Positions 24,213 through 31,953 of a stretch of 64,000 bases of DNA are shown here, one piece after another. The notes under the pieces were generated by a model, which saw nothing but the letters and a program-made list of their open reading frames with translations, ran no database searches and was not told the origin of the DNA. The translations under genes were made by a program, and so were the position numbers. Source of the DNA: Paraflavitalea devenefica (GTDB lineage Bacteria; Bacteroidota; Bacteroidia; Chitinophagales; Chitinophagaceae); assembly GCF_011759375.1 (NCBI RefSeq), contig NZ_JAARML010000002.1, positions 248,001 to 312,000 on the forward strand. Reading direction: 5' to 3'. Position 1 is the first letter of the stretch. Each line of letters starts with the position of its first letter.

Positions 24213-25355
24213 TCAATCCTTCCGGATCAAATGCGTATATAAACACTGTACGATTGCGTTCAATCCGCGGGAACCACTGGCATCAGAACCATTCGTGATG
24301 GCCACAATGCCAAACTTTTCTTTGGGCTCAAAGAACATCGTACTGTACAAGCCATAAGCCGCACCGGTATGCCCCTTCATCACCTTACCCTTGATCAGTG
24401 AATCCCACGTCACAATAGCCAGGCCATATCCCTCCTTCTCAGAGATCCTCGATTGCATCAGCCGCGCACTTTTCTTCTTGATGATCCTTTTCCCATGGTA
24501 CCGCCCAAGGTTCATGTGCATCATCATATAGTGGGCAAGGTCAGTGGCGCTTATTTTCATACCACCTGTAGGGGAGAAGAGCGGAGCACTATAGCCCATG
24601 GTATATTGAGCGATCTCTGCACTGCGGGGTGCATACGCAGCGGGGGAGGGGATAAATCTGCCCGAATCTGCCCGGTATTCATAAATCGTGGCAAAGCGCG
24701 AGGTATCCAGCGAATCCACACAATAACCGCCATACAGGCCAAGCGGATCGAGGATATGATGTTTTACATACTGATCAAACCGCTCACCCGATACGCGCTC
24801 CAGGATCGTACCCGCCAGGTTAAAATTCAGGTTGCAATACCGGTAGGCCGTTCCCGGTTCATAATCACTGAAGCATTTTGCCCAGTTGCGATTCTTGCCG
24901 GGGTTGATCACATGCAGGGTAGAATAACCCTGACTATCATTGAGACCCGAACGATGCGACAGCAGCATGCGCAGGGTGATCACTGTTGCGGGAAACTGCG
25001 GGTGCCGCACGCTAAACCCGAGCAGGTCACTCACATCATCATCCAGGGATAGCTTCCTGGCTTCCACCAGTTGCATGATAGAAGTAGCCGTAAACGATTT
25101 GGAGATGGAGGCGATGCGGAACAGGCAGGAATCATTAAGCGGGGTATTGGTTTCGATATCCTTAAAACCAAAGGAATGCGTGTAAATGATCCGGTTGTCT
25201 TTAACAACAGCCACGGCAAGGCCCGCCATTTTCGACTCCTGCATCAATTCCTGGATGCGGGCTTCCGCTTTTTCCGGCTGCCCCATACCATGCAGGAAAG
25301 TGCAGGCAACGAAAATAACGGTATGAAATAGGGCAAAATAAGCAGTCCGTGACAT
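24213..25355 (-). CDS. Serine hydrolase, beta-lactamase class C / penicillin-binding-like
   Basis: 380 residues with an N-terminal signal peptide (to about residue 24). Active-site motifs of the class C beta-lactamase / DD-peptidase superfamily are S83-I-S-K86 (FRIASISKSFTATSIMQLVE), Y173-C-N175 (YRYCNLNF) and a late KGHTGAAYGLYS replacing the KTG triad. The GYSAPLFSPTGGMKISATDLA segment is typical of periplasmic Beta-lactamase-domain peptidases or esterases rather than true beta-lactamases. Substrate unknown. Two direct copies of an 11-bp-array element flank it, one just downstream and one about 250 bp upstream. Confidence 0.88.
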   Translation of the reverse strand: MSRTAYFALFHTVIFVACTFLHGMGQPEKAEARIQELMQESKMAGLAVAVVKDNRIIYTHSFGFKDIETNTPLNDSCLFRIASISKSFTATSIMQLVEARKLSLDDDVSDLLGFSVRHPQFPATVITLRMLLSHRSGLNDSQGYSTLHVINPGKNRNWAKCFSDYEPGTAYRYCNLNFNLAGTILERVSGERFDQYVKHHILDPLGLYGGYCVDSLDTSRFATIYEYRADSGRFIPSPAAYAPRSAEIAQYTMGYSAPLFSPTGGMKISATDLAHYMMMHMNLGRYHGKRIIKKKSARLMQSRISEKEGYGLAIVTWDSLIKGKVMKGHTGAAYGLYSTMFFEPKEKFGIVAITNGSDASGSRGLNAIVQCLYTHLIRKD

Positions 25356-25605
25356 GGGGCAATAGAATGGTTGAAGACGGAAGCTATTGAAAAATAACCG
25401 GTATCACAAATCCGCAGACGGACCCCTCTGCGGGCAACGCCCGTCTCTTTCCATTTTTGATCATTTTTTTCATTTTACTACATAACTACCACCCGCATTT
25501 GGAAACCATCCGTTTGGGTAGGTATGTTTGTGTCGTGATATTACAACGGGCAGTAAGGGAGCAACAAAAGAAGAAGCAAAAAGAAGCCAGGAAACAGTAC
25601 GTATA
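25356..25605. other. Upstream region of serine hydrolase
   Basis: 250 bp with no gene. The part from about 25545 to 25603 is purine-rich (GCAACAAAAGAAGAAGCAAA) and leads into the 11-bp array. Confidence 0.45.
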
Positions 25606-25765
25606 ACTATAGATCAGCTAAAGATACTCTATAGATACTCTATACCTGGACTATGGGAACTCTATACCTAAGCTATACCTACGCTATACCTAAGCTATAG
25701 TTTGCCCATTTCACGAAAATCAGCGGTTTTAGCCAAAAACAGCAGGGCTGCTGGCGCCCGGCACG
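25606..25765. repeat. 11-bp-periodic array plus conserved 40-bp block, right copy
   Basis: Between about 25624 and 25700, seven consecutive 11-bp units are recognisable (ACTCTATAGAT, ACTCTATACCT, GGACTATGGGA, ACTCTATACCT, AAGCTATACCT, ACGCTATACCT, AAGCTATAGTT). Then come a short spacer, AGCGGTTTTAGCCAAAAACA and GCAGGGCTGCTGGCGCCC. The strict 11-bp register puts each CTATACC on nearly the same DNA face. Confidence 0.88.
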
Positions 25766-25770
25766 CAGGT

Positions 25771-25798
25771 AAAAAAAACTGCCGGTATTAGCCGGCAG
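25771..25798 (-). terminator. Terminator downstream of the 25861 gene
   Basis: CTGCCGG-TATTAG-CCGGCAG hairpin. Read on the minus strand it is followed by eight T residues. Confidence 0.85.
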
Positions 25799-25860
25799 CT
25801 TTAATATCGTTTTTGGGAAAATAACCGCACTATGCGACCATTCTGAATGCTGTATTCTCT

Positions 25861-26502
25861 CTACTTACTATTCTTAAAATCTCCCCGCTTCCACGCCTTA
25901 ATAAACTCCGCCCAGGCCATGGGGTTGAAAATATTCTGCGGAGGCGTCTGGCCATAATAAGTAGCCCGGCGGGCATTATTATTCAGCAGGAGGTTGCTGT
26001 TTTCGCCGCCATCCCGCGGAAGGGTGCGGGCCAATACACGTCGCTTGGATTCATCATTATTCTTGCGGGCCGTTTCCAGGGCATCATCCGGCACGGGGAC
26101 ATTCACGAAATCCCGGTCAAACTGCTCCTTCGTAGGCCGCGGCTTAATGATCGTCGCCGGCAGGTATTCCGCATCCGTCACCATCAACTGGATCAGGCTG
26201 TAATGATTGCCTTCCAGGTCGCGGGGGATCTCCGCCAGTTTGGGCTTATAACCGATAGAAGTGAATTCGATCACATCGCCTTTTTGCACCACGATCGAGA
26301 ACACACCCTGTTCATTCGTCTGCGTACCACGGCGCTCGCCTTTGATCGTAACACTCACAGAGGGAATCGCCTTCAGGCTGTCTGCTGTCATCACCACACC
26401 ATACAACTGGATCACGGAATCCTTCAACTTTTCAAATTGGGCATCGGCCAGGAACGGAAAGGTCACGGCAAACAAAACGGCGAGTAGTAAATGTCTCTTC
26501 AT
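25861..26502 (-). CDS. Secreted carboxypeptidase-regulatory-like (CarboxypepD_reg) domain protein
   Basis: 213 residues. A signal peptide (MKRHLLLAVLFAVTFPFLADA) is followed by a beta-sandwich of the CarboxypepD_reg-like type (LYGVVMTADSLKAIPSVSV, GTQTNEQGVFSIVVQKGDVI, FTSIGYKP), common at the N-terminus of TonB-dependent receptors but here on its own. The C-terminal 90 residues are polar and Arg/Asn-rich (NLLLNNNARRATYYGQTPP). Probably periplasmic; function unknown. ATG 26502 is preferred to a TTG nine bases upstream. Its terminator lies 60 bases downstream. Confidence 0.82.
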   Translation of the reverse strand: MKRHLLLAVLFAVTFPFLADAQFEKLKDSVIQLYGVVMTADSLKAIPSVSVTIKGERRGTQTNEQGVFSIVVQKGDVIEFTSIGYKPKLAEIPRDLEGNHYSLIQLMVTDAEYLPATIIKPRPTKEQFDRDFVNVPVPDDALETARKNNDESKRRVLARTLPRDGGENSNLLLNNNARRATYYGQTPPQNIFNPMAWAEFIKAWKRGDFKNSK

Positions 26503-26561
26503 GCGGTTCAAATATACAGGTTATGCCTAAATACGTTCAACAAAATCACCCGGTTATTGGT

Positions 26562-26569
26562 TAATTTTG
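26562..26569 (+). promoter_or_regulatory. -7 element (TAATTTTG) for mrp
   Basis: Perfect TAnnTTTG 33 bases before ATG 26603. Confidence 0.6.
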
Positions 26570-26602
26570 CACCAATACGATCCATTTTAACAAAACTATT
26601 AG

Positions 26603-27706
26603 ATGATGACCCCCGACAAAGTTTTAGAGGCGTTGAGTAACGTGCAGGAACCAGATCTTGGAAAAGACATTGTGACACTTAACATGGTGAAAGACATTGT
26701 CATCGAAGGCAACTACGTATCCTTCACCGTCGTGCTCACCACACCGGCCTGTCCCATGAAAGACATGATCCGCATGGCCTGTGTAAACGCCATTAAACTC
26801 TTATTAAACAAGGAGGCCACTGTAAAGGTCAACTTCACTTCCCATACCACCACCAACCGCAAGGATACCCGCGCAGTACTCCCCAACGTCAACAACATCA
26901 TTGCCGTCGTGAGCGGCAAGGGCGGCGTGGGCAAAAGCACTGTGGCTGCCAACCTGGCGCTGGCCTTTGCAAAGAAAGGGGCCCGGGTGGGACTCATGGA
27001 TGCCGATATCTACGGCCCCAGCGTGCCCATTATGTTTGGCGTGCGCGGCGAGCGGCCCATGATGAGGCAGGTGGAAGGCCAGGAAAAAGGCATGATCGTG
27101 CCCCTGGAGCGCTATGGCATCAAGCTCATGAGCATTGGCAATTTGGTCGATGAAAAGAATGCGGTCGTCTGGCGCGGGCCCATGGCCAGCAGTGCCATCC
27201 GCCAGTTTGTGACCGATGTTTTCTGGGACGAGCTCGATTACCTCTTTATTGATATGCCCCCCGGTACCGGCGATATCCACCTTACCCTCCTGCAAACGGC
27301 CCCCGTTACGGGCATCGTGGTCGTGACCACCCCCCAGGACGTGGCCCTGGCCGATGCTAAAAAGGCCATTGCCATGTTTGGCCAGGCCCAGATCAAAGTG
27401 CCCCTCATCGGGTTGGTGGAAAACATGAGCTACTTCGTACCGGCCGAGCTGCCCAATAACAAATACTACATCTTCGGCAAGGAAGGTGGTAAAAAGCTGG
27501 CCGAAGAGTACGAGATCCCCTTCCTGGGCCAGATTCCCCTGGTGCAAAGCATCCGCGAAGGTGGCGACATTGGCATTCCCGCCATGGTGGGCGACGATCC
27601 CATCACCAAACAGGCCTTCGAAGAATTCGCCGCCAACACCATCCGCAGCATCTCCATGCGCAATGCCAGCATGAGCGGTCAAAAAGTTGCCGAAATAATT
27701 GAATAA
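26603..27706 (+). CDS. mrp: Mrp/NBP35-type iron-sulfur carrier P-loop ATPase
   Basis: 367 residues. An N-terminal MIP18/DUF59 domain (1-85; PDKVLEALSNVQEPDLGKDI, TTPACPMKDMI) is fused to a MinD/ParA-like ATPase with deviant Walker A VSGKGGVGKSTVA (from residue 103), the switch DADIYGPSVP, and DMPPGTGDIHLTLLQ. The family assembles and transfers Fe-S clusters. Odd: after VENMSYF the usual Cys-x-x-Cys that holds the bridging cluster in E. coli ApbC is absent (VPAELPNNKYYIFGKEGG). Cluster binding must differ or use the DUF59 Cys. Start ATG at 26603 or the next codon. Confidence 0.93.
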   Translation: MMTPDKVLEALSNVQEPDLGKDIVTLNMVKDIVIEGNYVSFTVVLTTPACPMKDMIRMACVNAIKLLLNKEATVKVNFTSHTTTNRKDTRAVLPNVNNIIAVVSGKGGVGKSTVAANLALAFAKKGARVGLMDADIYGPSVPIMFGVRGERPMMRQVEGQEKGMIVPLERYGIKLMSIGNLVDEKNAVVWRGPMASSAIRQFVTDVFWDELDYLFIDMPPGTGDIHLTLLQTAPVTGIVVVTTPQDVALADAKKAIAMFGQAQIKVPLIGLVENMSYFVPAELPNNKYYIFGKEGGKKLAEEYEIPFLGQIPLVQSIREGGDIGIPAMVGDDPITKQAFEEFAANTIRSISMRNASMSGQKVAEIIE

Positions 27707-27726
27707 CAACCTCTTTTCATTTCGCT

Positions 27727-27773
27727 ATGCGGGGCTTGCAGCCCCGCATTTTTATTATATGGCTTTCAGCCAT
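27727..27773. repeat. Family I two-hairpin repeat, copy 2
   Basis: ATGCGGGGCT-TGC-AGCCCCGCAT followed by ATGGCT-TTC-AGCCAT. It has the same design as the element at 14074 with compensatory stem changes, just after mrp, where it may help end transcription (TTTTTATTATAT follows the first stem). Confidence 0.85.
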
Positions 27774-27778
27774 GCGGC

Positions 27779-27808
27779 TTGCAGAACTCCCTCATTATAT
27801 TACCTTTG
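27779..27808 (+). promoter_or_regulatory. Promoter: TTG, 19 bp, TACCTTTG
   Basis: TTG at 27779-27781 and TACCTTTG at 27801-27808, separated by 19 bp as in the described Bacteroidota consensus. Reads into the small lipoprotein gene at 27846. Confidence 0.75.
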
Positions 27809-27845
27809 TACAACACTAAAATTTTATATCCTTAAAAATCACCAC

Positions 27846-28025
27846 ATGAAACTCAAAACCTGTTGTTTACTGCTCCTCGGCTTTACGGTAATAGCTACTC
27901 CTGCCTGTACCCGTAAAACCGTCATCGTCAAATCCTCCAAACCCCTCCCGCCCGGCCAGGCCAAAAAACTCACCGGCGCCAAGTCCGCCAAACAATACGC
28001 CCCCGGCCAACAAAAGAAACAATAA
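27846..28025 (+). CDS. Small lipoprotein-like protein
   Basis: 59 residues. The N-terminal hydrophobic segment ends in a possible lipobox Cys (LGFTVIATPAC). The remainder is basic with the phrase PLPPGQAKKLTGAKSAKQYA then PGQQKK. Small proteins with a PPGQAKK...GxKSAK...PGQ pattern recur in Bacteroidota and are sometimes misannotated; function unknown. A canonical promoter precedes it. The frame is open upstream, but ATG 27846 lies after the promoter and starts the signal peptide. Confidence 0.75.
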   Translation: MKLKTCCLLLLGFTVIATPACTRKTVIVKSSKPLPPGQAKKLTGAKSAKQYAPGQQKKQ

Positions 28026-28116
28026 GCAGAATGAGTGGCGAGGAATCCCGCCTGCATCTTATCACCCCAAAACATCGTTTCACGCAAAACCCCACTTTCA
28101 CAACAGGCGATTTTTT

Positions 28117-28124
28117 TACCTTCG
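28117..28124 (+). promoter_or_regulatory. -7-like element (TACCTTCG) abutting the PaiB-like gene
   Basis: One mismatch to TAnnTTTG and four bases before ATG 28129, implying a leaderless transcript. Confidence 0.5.
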
Positions 28125-28128
28125 CCCC

Positions 28129-28764
28129 ATGTACCATTTACCTTATTTCAAAGAACCCGACTTCGCCAAGATCAAAGCCTTCCTGCACGCCCACCCCTTC
28201 GTCATGCTCTCTGGAGTCGACGCACAGAACAAACCTGTCGCCACCCAGGTGCCCCTGCTCATCAGCGAGAAGAACGGCCAGCTCACCTTCCGCGGCCACC
28301 TCATGCGGCAAACCGATCACCACAAAGCCTTTATACAAAATCCCCACGTACTGGCCCTCTTCACCGGCCCGCACACCTATGTCAGCGCCAGTTGGTATGC
28401 CAACCCCCAACAGGGATCTACCTGGAACTACATGAGCGTCCACGCCAAAGGCGAATTGAAATTCCTGGAAGAAGCCGCCCTGCTGGACATATTGCGCGAC
28501 CTCACTACCCATTTTGAAGGCGGCCCCAATACGCCCGGTGGCTTCGACACACTGCCCCGGGAATACATACAACGGCTCGTCAAGGCCATTGTGGGATTTG
28601 AGATCACGGTGACGGACATAGACAATGTTTTCAAGCTCAGCCAGAACCGCGACGAAGCCAGTTACCACCGCATTATAGACAAATTGAAGCAGGGAACGGC
28701 TGACGCACAATACATTGCCCGGGAGATGGAAGAGCGGACATCACAATTATTTAAACACGCCTAG
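28129..28764 (+). CDS. FMN-binding negative transcriptional regulator, PaiB family
   Basis: 211 residues of the PaiB-like split-barrel FMN-binding family, named for a Bacillus regulator of sporulation and protease genes. Segments seen: the opening MYHLPYFKEPD, FRGHLMRQTDHHKAF, VLALFTGPHTYVSASWY and STWNYMSVHAKGEL, then a helical C-terminus (AIVGFEITVTDIDNVFKLSQ) typical of the family. No helix-turn-helix is obvious; in many bacteria it may act as a flavin or heme-type enzyme. Solitary, with its own promoter. Confidence 0.87.
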   Translation: MYHLPYFKEPDFAKIKAFLHAHPFVMLSGVDAQNKPVATQVPLLISEKNGQLTFRGHLMRQTDHHKAFIQNPHVLALFTGPHTYVSASWYANPQQGSTWNYMSVHAKGELKFLEEAALLDILRDLTTHFEGGPNTPGGFDTLPREYIQRLVKAIVGFEITVTDIDNVFKLSQNRDEASYHRIIDKLKQGTADAQYIAREMEERTSQLFKHA

Positions 28765-28800
28765 GGGTTTATATTTAGAAGAATTATGTAATCTTGTGAT

Positions 28801-29742
28801 ATGAAAGGGATCAAGGAAACCGTAGAATTAGTTTTAATACTTGGATTAGTGGTCGCCTGTCACGCCACCCGGAAAAACGACAAAGCAGCGGATAACAGCA
28901 ATAACCAGCCATTGAGCAAAACAGCCACCTTACCGGCCTTCGACAAAGAAGGGCACCGCGGTTGCCGCGGCCTCATGCCGGAAAACACCATCCCCGCCAT
29001 GCTGAAGGCCGTTGACCTCGGCGTCACCACCCTCGAAATGGACGCCGTTATCACTAAAGACGGGCAGGTCATCCTCTCCCATGAACCTTTCTTCAGTGCT
29101 GCCATTGCCACAAAGCCCGACGGCACACGCGTCACTGCCGCCGAAGAGCGCGGCCTCAACATCTACCAGATGACCTTTGCCGAAACGCAGCGGTATGATG
29201 TAGGCATGGCCGTCAATCCCGGCTTTAAAGAACAGCAGAAACTGGCAGTCACCAAGCCCTTGTTAAGTGCAGTCGTTGATTCGGTGGAAGCATACACCAA
29301 AAAGAAAAACGGCACGCCCGTCTTTTACAACATCGAGACCAAGTGCAATCCCAAAACCGACAACCAATACCACCCCGCGCCCGAAGAATTTGTGGAGAAA
29401 CTCATGGCCGTCATCTCGTCAAAGCACATCGAAGACCGCGTCATCATCCAGTCTTTCGACTTCCGCACCCTGCAGATCATACACACCAAATATCCCGCTA
29501 TCAAAACAGCCGCCCTCGTGGCCGACAACCGCGGTCTCGAAGAACACCTCAAACAACTCGGATTTACCCCCACCATCTACAGTCCGCTTTACACCCTCGT
29601 AAAACCGGAGCTCGTAGAGCAATGCCACCAAAAACAGATCAAGATCCTTCCCTGGACCGTCAACGACAAACCCACCATCGAAAAACTCAAATCTCTCGGC
29701 GTCGACGGCATCATCTCCGACTACCCCAACCTGTTTAATTAG
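28801..29742 (+). CDS. Glycerophosphodiester phosphodiesterase family lipoprotein
   Basis: 313 residues. The N-terminus has a lipoprotein-type signal (LILGLVVACH). The GDPD TIM barrel shows the catalytic opening EGHRGCRGLMPENTIPAM (His and the Glu-Asn pair), metal-binding LEMDAVITKDGQVILSHEP with the second His, IETKCNPK, and the closing GVDGIISDYPNLFN. It hydrolyses glycerophosphodiesters to glycerol-3-phosphate, in the periplasm if lipidated. It starts 36 bases after the PaiB-like gene and may be co-transcribed. Confidence 0.92.
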   Translation: MKGIKETVELVLILGLVVACHATRKNDKAADNSNNQPLSKTATLPAFDKEGHRGCRGLMPENTIPAMLKAVDLGVTTLEMDAVITKDGQVILSHEPFFSAAIATKPDGTRVTAAEERGLNIYQMTFAETQRYDVGMAVNPGFKEQQKLAVTKPLLSAVVDSVEAYTKKKNGTPVFYNIETKCNPKTDNQYHPAPEEFVEKLMAVISSKHIEDRVIIQSFDFRTLQIIHTKYPAIKTAALVADNRGLEEHLKQLGFTPTIYSPLYTLVKPELVEQCHQKQIKILPWTVNDKPTIEKLKSLGVDGIISDYPNLFN

Positions 29743-29763
29743 TGCCCAACACCCACTCTTCCT

Positions 29764-29771
29764 TACCTTTG
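29764..29771 (+). promoter_or_regulatory. -7 element (TACCTTTG) for SDR gene
   Basis: Perfect TAnnTTTG twenty bases before ATG 29791; probably drives the SDR-kynU pair. Confidence 0.6.
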
Positions 29772-29790
29772 CCCGTCTCAAACCAACACT

Positions 29791-30576
29791 ATGAACACTT
29801 CCCTCCAAGGCAAAACCGCCGTCATTGGCGGCAGTACCCAGGGCATTGGCCTGGCCATCGCCCAGGAACTGGCCACTATGGGCGCTACCTGCATCCTGTT
29901 AGCCCGCAATCAGCAGGCGCTGCAGGAGATCACGGCCGCATTGCCCGTACCGTACCAGCAGCAACATAGTTATAAAGTGGCCGACTTCGCCCACCCCGAT
30001 CAGGTGCGGCAGGCCATCACAGCTATAGTAGCCGCTACACCTGTGCACATCTTAATAAACAATACCGGTGGTCCGCCGCCCGGGCCCATCGCGGAGGCGG
30101 CCGAAGATGCCTTCCTGACGGCCTTCAACCAGCACATCATCTGCAACCAGATATTGGTAAAAGCGGTCATACCCGGCATGAAGGAAGCTGCTTATGGCCG
30201 TATCATCAACATCATTTCTACGTCGGTGCGCATACCCAACAAAAACCTTGGTGTGTCCAATACCATTCGCGGGGCTACGGCTTCCTGGGCCAAGACCCTA
30301 TCCAATGAGCTGGCGGCTTTTGGTATTACGGTCAACAACATCCTGCCGGGTTATACCAAAACCCAGCGACTGGACAGCCTCATACAGAACAATGCGTCAC
30401 GGCGCAAGGTCGATCCCAAAGTCATTGAACAGGAAATGCTGAATGAAATACCGGCGAAGCGTTTTGGCGAGGCCGCCGAACTGGCAGCCGTTGCCGCCTT
30501 CCTCGCATCGCCCGCCGCCGGCTACGTCAACGGCGTCAGCATCCCCGTCGACGGCGGTAAAACCGGCGTGATATAA
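29791..30576 (+). CDS. Short-chain dehydrogenase/reductase
   Basis: 261 residues. Rossmann cofactor motif AVIGGSTQGIGLAIAQELA, NNTGGPPPGPI in place of the classic NNAG, a catalytic Ser in IINIISTSVRIP followed by a divergent active site (Asn or Thr where Tyr is usual in YxxxK: SNTIRGATASWAKTLS), and the C-terminal signature YVNGVSIPVDGGKTGVI. The absent active-site Tyr puts it in the divergent SDR subgroup found next to kynurenine or aromatic degradation genes. It lies 27 bases before kynU, probably in one transcript. Confidence 0.9.
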   Translation: MNTSLQGKTAVIGGSTQGIGLAIAQELATMGATCILLARNQQALQEITAALPVPYQQQHSYKVADFAHPDQVRQAITAIVAATPVHILINNTGGPPPGPIAEAAEDAFLTAFNQHIICNQILVKAVIPGMKEAAYGRIINIISTSVRIPNKNLGVSNTIRGATASWAKTLSNELAAFGITVNNILPGYTKTQRLDSLIQNNASRRKVDPKVIEQEMLNEIPAKRFGEAAELAAVAAFLASPAAGYVNGVSIPVDGGKTGVI

Positions 30577-30603
30577 TCTAGAAAAGAACAGAAGCAAACG
30601 CCC

Positions 30604-31887
30604 ATGACATTTGAAAACAGTCTAACCCACGCCCAACAACTCGATCAGCAGGATCCGCTGGCCCCATTCCGCCAGCAATTCATCATCCCGGAACACAACA
30701 ACAACAAACAACTCTACTTCCTCGGCAACTCTCTCGGGCTCCAACCGCGGCGCACGCAAGTTCACCTGCAGGAAGTCCTCAACCAATGGGCGCAATACGG
30801 CGTCGAAAGCTGGTTCATGGGCGAAAAGCCCTGGCTGCAATACCATGATACGCTTACAACTCCGCTGGCCAACATCGTAGGCGCGTTGCCGCATGAAGTC
30901 GTGGTCATGAACCAACTTACGGTCAACCTGCACTTACTGATGGTCTCCTTCTATCGGCCGCAGGGAAAGCGCAACAAGATCATTTGCGAAGCCAAAGCCT
31001 TCCCCAGTGATCAATACATGTTCGAGACCCATGTAAAACACCTGGGCTTCAATCCGGAGGAGGTCATCATAGAAATCGGCCCGCGCGCAGAAGAGCATAC
31101 CATCCGCACGGAAGACATACTACAGGCCATCGAACAACACAAAGACGAACTGGCCCTGGTACTATGGGGCGGCATCAACTACTATACCGGCCAGGTCTTC
31201 GACATGGCCGCCATCACCAAAGCGGGCCAGGCGGCAGGCGCCAAAGTAGGATTTGATCTGGCGCATGCAGCGGGCAACATACCGGTGCAGTTGCACCAAT
31301 GGAATGTAGATTTTGCTTGCTGGTGCAGTTACAAATACCTCAACAGCGGCCCCGGTGCGATCGGCGGCGCCTACATCCATGAGCGTTACCACAATGACAA
31401 TTCCCTGCAACGTTTGGCCGGCTGGTGGGGATACGACAAAGCCACGCGCTTTCTCATGCAAAAAGGTTTTGTGCCGGTAGCTTCAGCAGAAGGATGGCAG
31501 TTGAGCACACCTTCGCCCTTGCTCTATGCAGCCCACAAAGCCGCATTGGAAATAGTGGAGGAAGCGGGATGGGACAACATACAGGCCAAAAGAAAAAAGC
31601 TCAGCAACTGGCTATGGTTCCTGTTGGAAGAAGTGAATACCACTACCGCTGAACCGGTCATTGAATTCATCACACCGCGAGAGGAAGCAGAGCGCGGTTC
31701 CCAGGTCTCCATGCTCATGTTGCGCGATGGCAAAAAGATCTTCGACGAGCTCACCAAGGCCGGCATCATCGTCGACTGGCGCGAGCCCAACGTCATCCGC
31801 CTCGCCCCCGTACCATTGTACAACACCTATCAGGAAGTCTGGCACTTTGCAGATACATTGCTGGATATTTTGAAAAACAAAGTATAA
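30604..31887 (+). CDS. kynU: Kynureninase
   Basis: 427-residue PLP enzyme cleaving kynurenine to anthranilate and alanine (or 3-hydroxykynurenine). Seen: FLGNSLGLQPRRTQVHLQEV, VVMNQLTVNLHLLMVSFYRP, the Asp pair in the cofactor region (GFDLAHAAGNIPVQLHQW), and the Schiff-base Lys in WCSYKYLNSGPGAIGGAYIH. The closing DWREPNVIRLAPVPLYNT is diagnostic. Follows the SDR gene closely. Other tryptophan-pathway genes are not in the window. Confidence 0.95.
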   Translation: MTFENSLTHAQQLDQQDPLAPFRQQFIIPEHNNNKQLYFLGNSLGLQPRRTQVHLQEVLNQWAQYGVESWFMGEKPWLQYHDTLTTPLANIVGALPHEVVVMNQLTVNLHLLMVSFYRPQGKRNKIICEAKAFPSDQYMFETHVKHLGFNPEEVIIEIGPRAEEHTIRTEDILQAIEQHKDELALVLWGGINYYTGQVFDMAAITKAGQAAGAKVGFDLAHAAGNIPVQLHQWNVDFACWCSYKYLNSGPGAIGGAYIHERYHNDNSLQRLAGWWGYDKATRFLMQKGFVPVASAEGWQLSTPSPLLYAAHKAALEIVEEAGWDNIQAKRKKLSNWLWFLLEEVNTTTAEPVIEFITPREEAERGSQVSMLMLRDGKKIFDELTKAGIIVDWREPNVIRLAPVPLYNTYQEVWHFADTLLDILKNKV

Positions 31888-31895
31888 ACGATACT

Positions 31896-31939
31896 GGCGC
31901 AAGTAGGCAGCCTGGCTATGAGCTCAGCGTACTTGTGCC
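31896..31939. repeat. Family C palindromic repeat, copy 2
   Basis: GGCGCAAGTAGGCAGCCTGG to TACTTGTGCC between kynU and pyrF. Open frames through it should not be counted as part of pyrF. Confidence 0.8.
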
Positions 31940-31953
31940 ACAAACAACAACAA

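Noticed and set aside
24080..25765. CRISPR array
   Set aside because: The 11-bp units are continuous without spacers, too short for CRISPR repeats, and there are no cas genes.
26804..27709. 301-codon minus-strand frame opposite mrp
   Set aside because: His/Gly-rich shadow of the Mrp ATPase gene.
30130..30320. SDR gene as inactive pseudogene
   Set aside because: The missing catalytic Tyr is typical of a divergent SDR subgroup; the frame, cofactor motif and C-terminal signature are intact.
31918..31953. ATG at 31918 as the pyrF start
   Set aside because: Lies in a family C repeat copy; the pyrF homology starts at the ATG at 31954.
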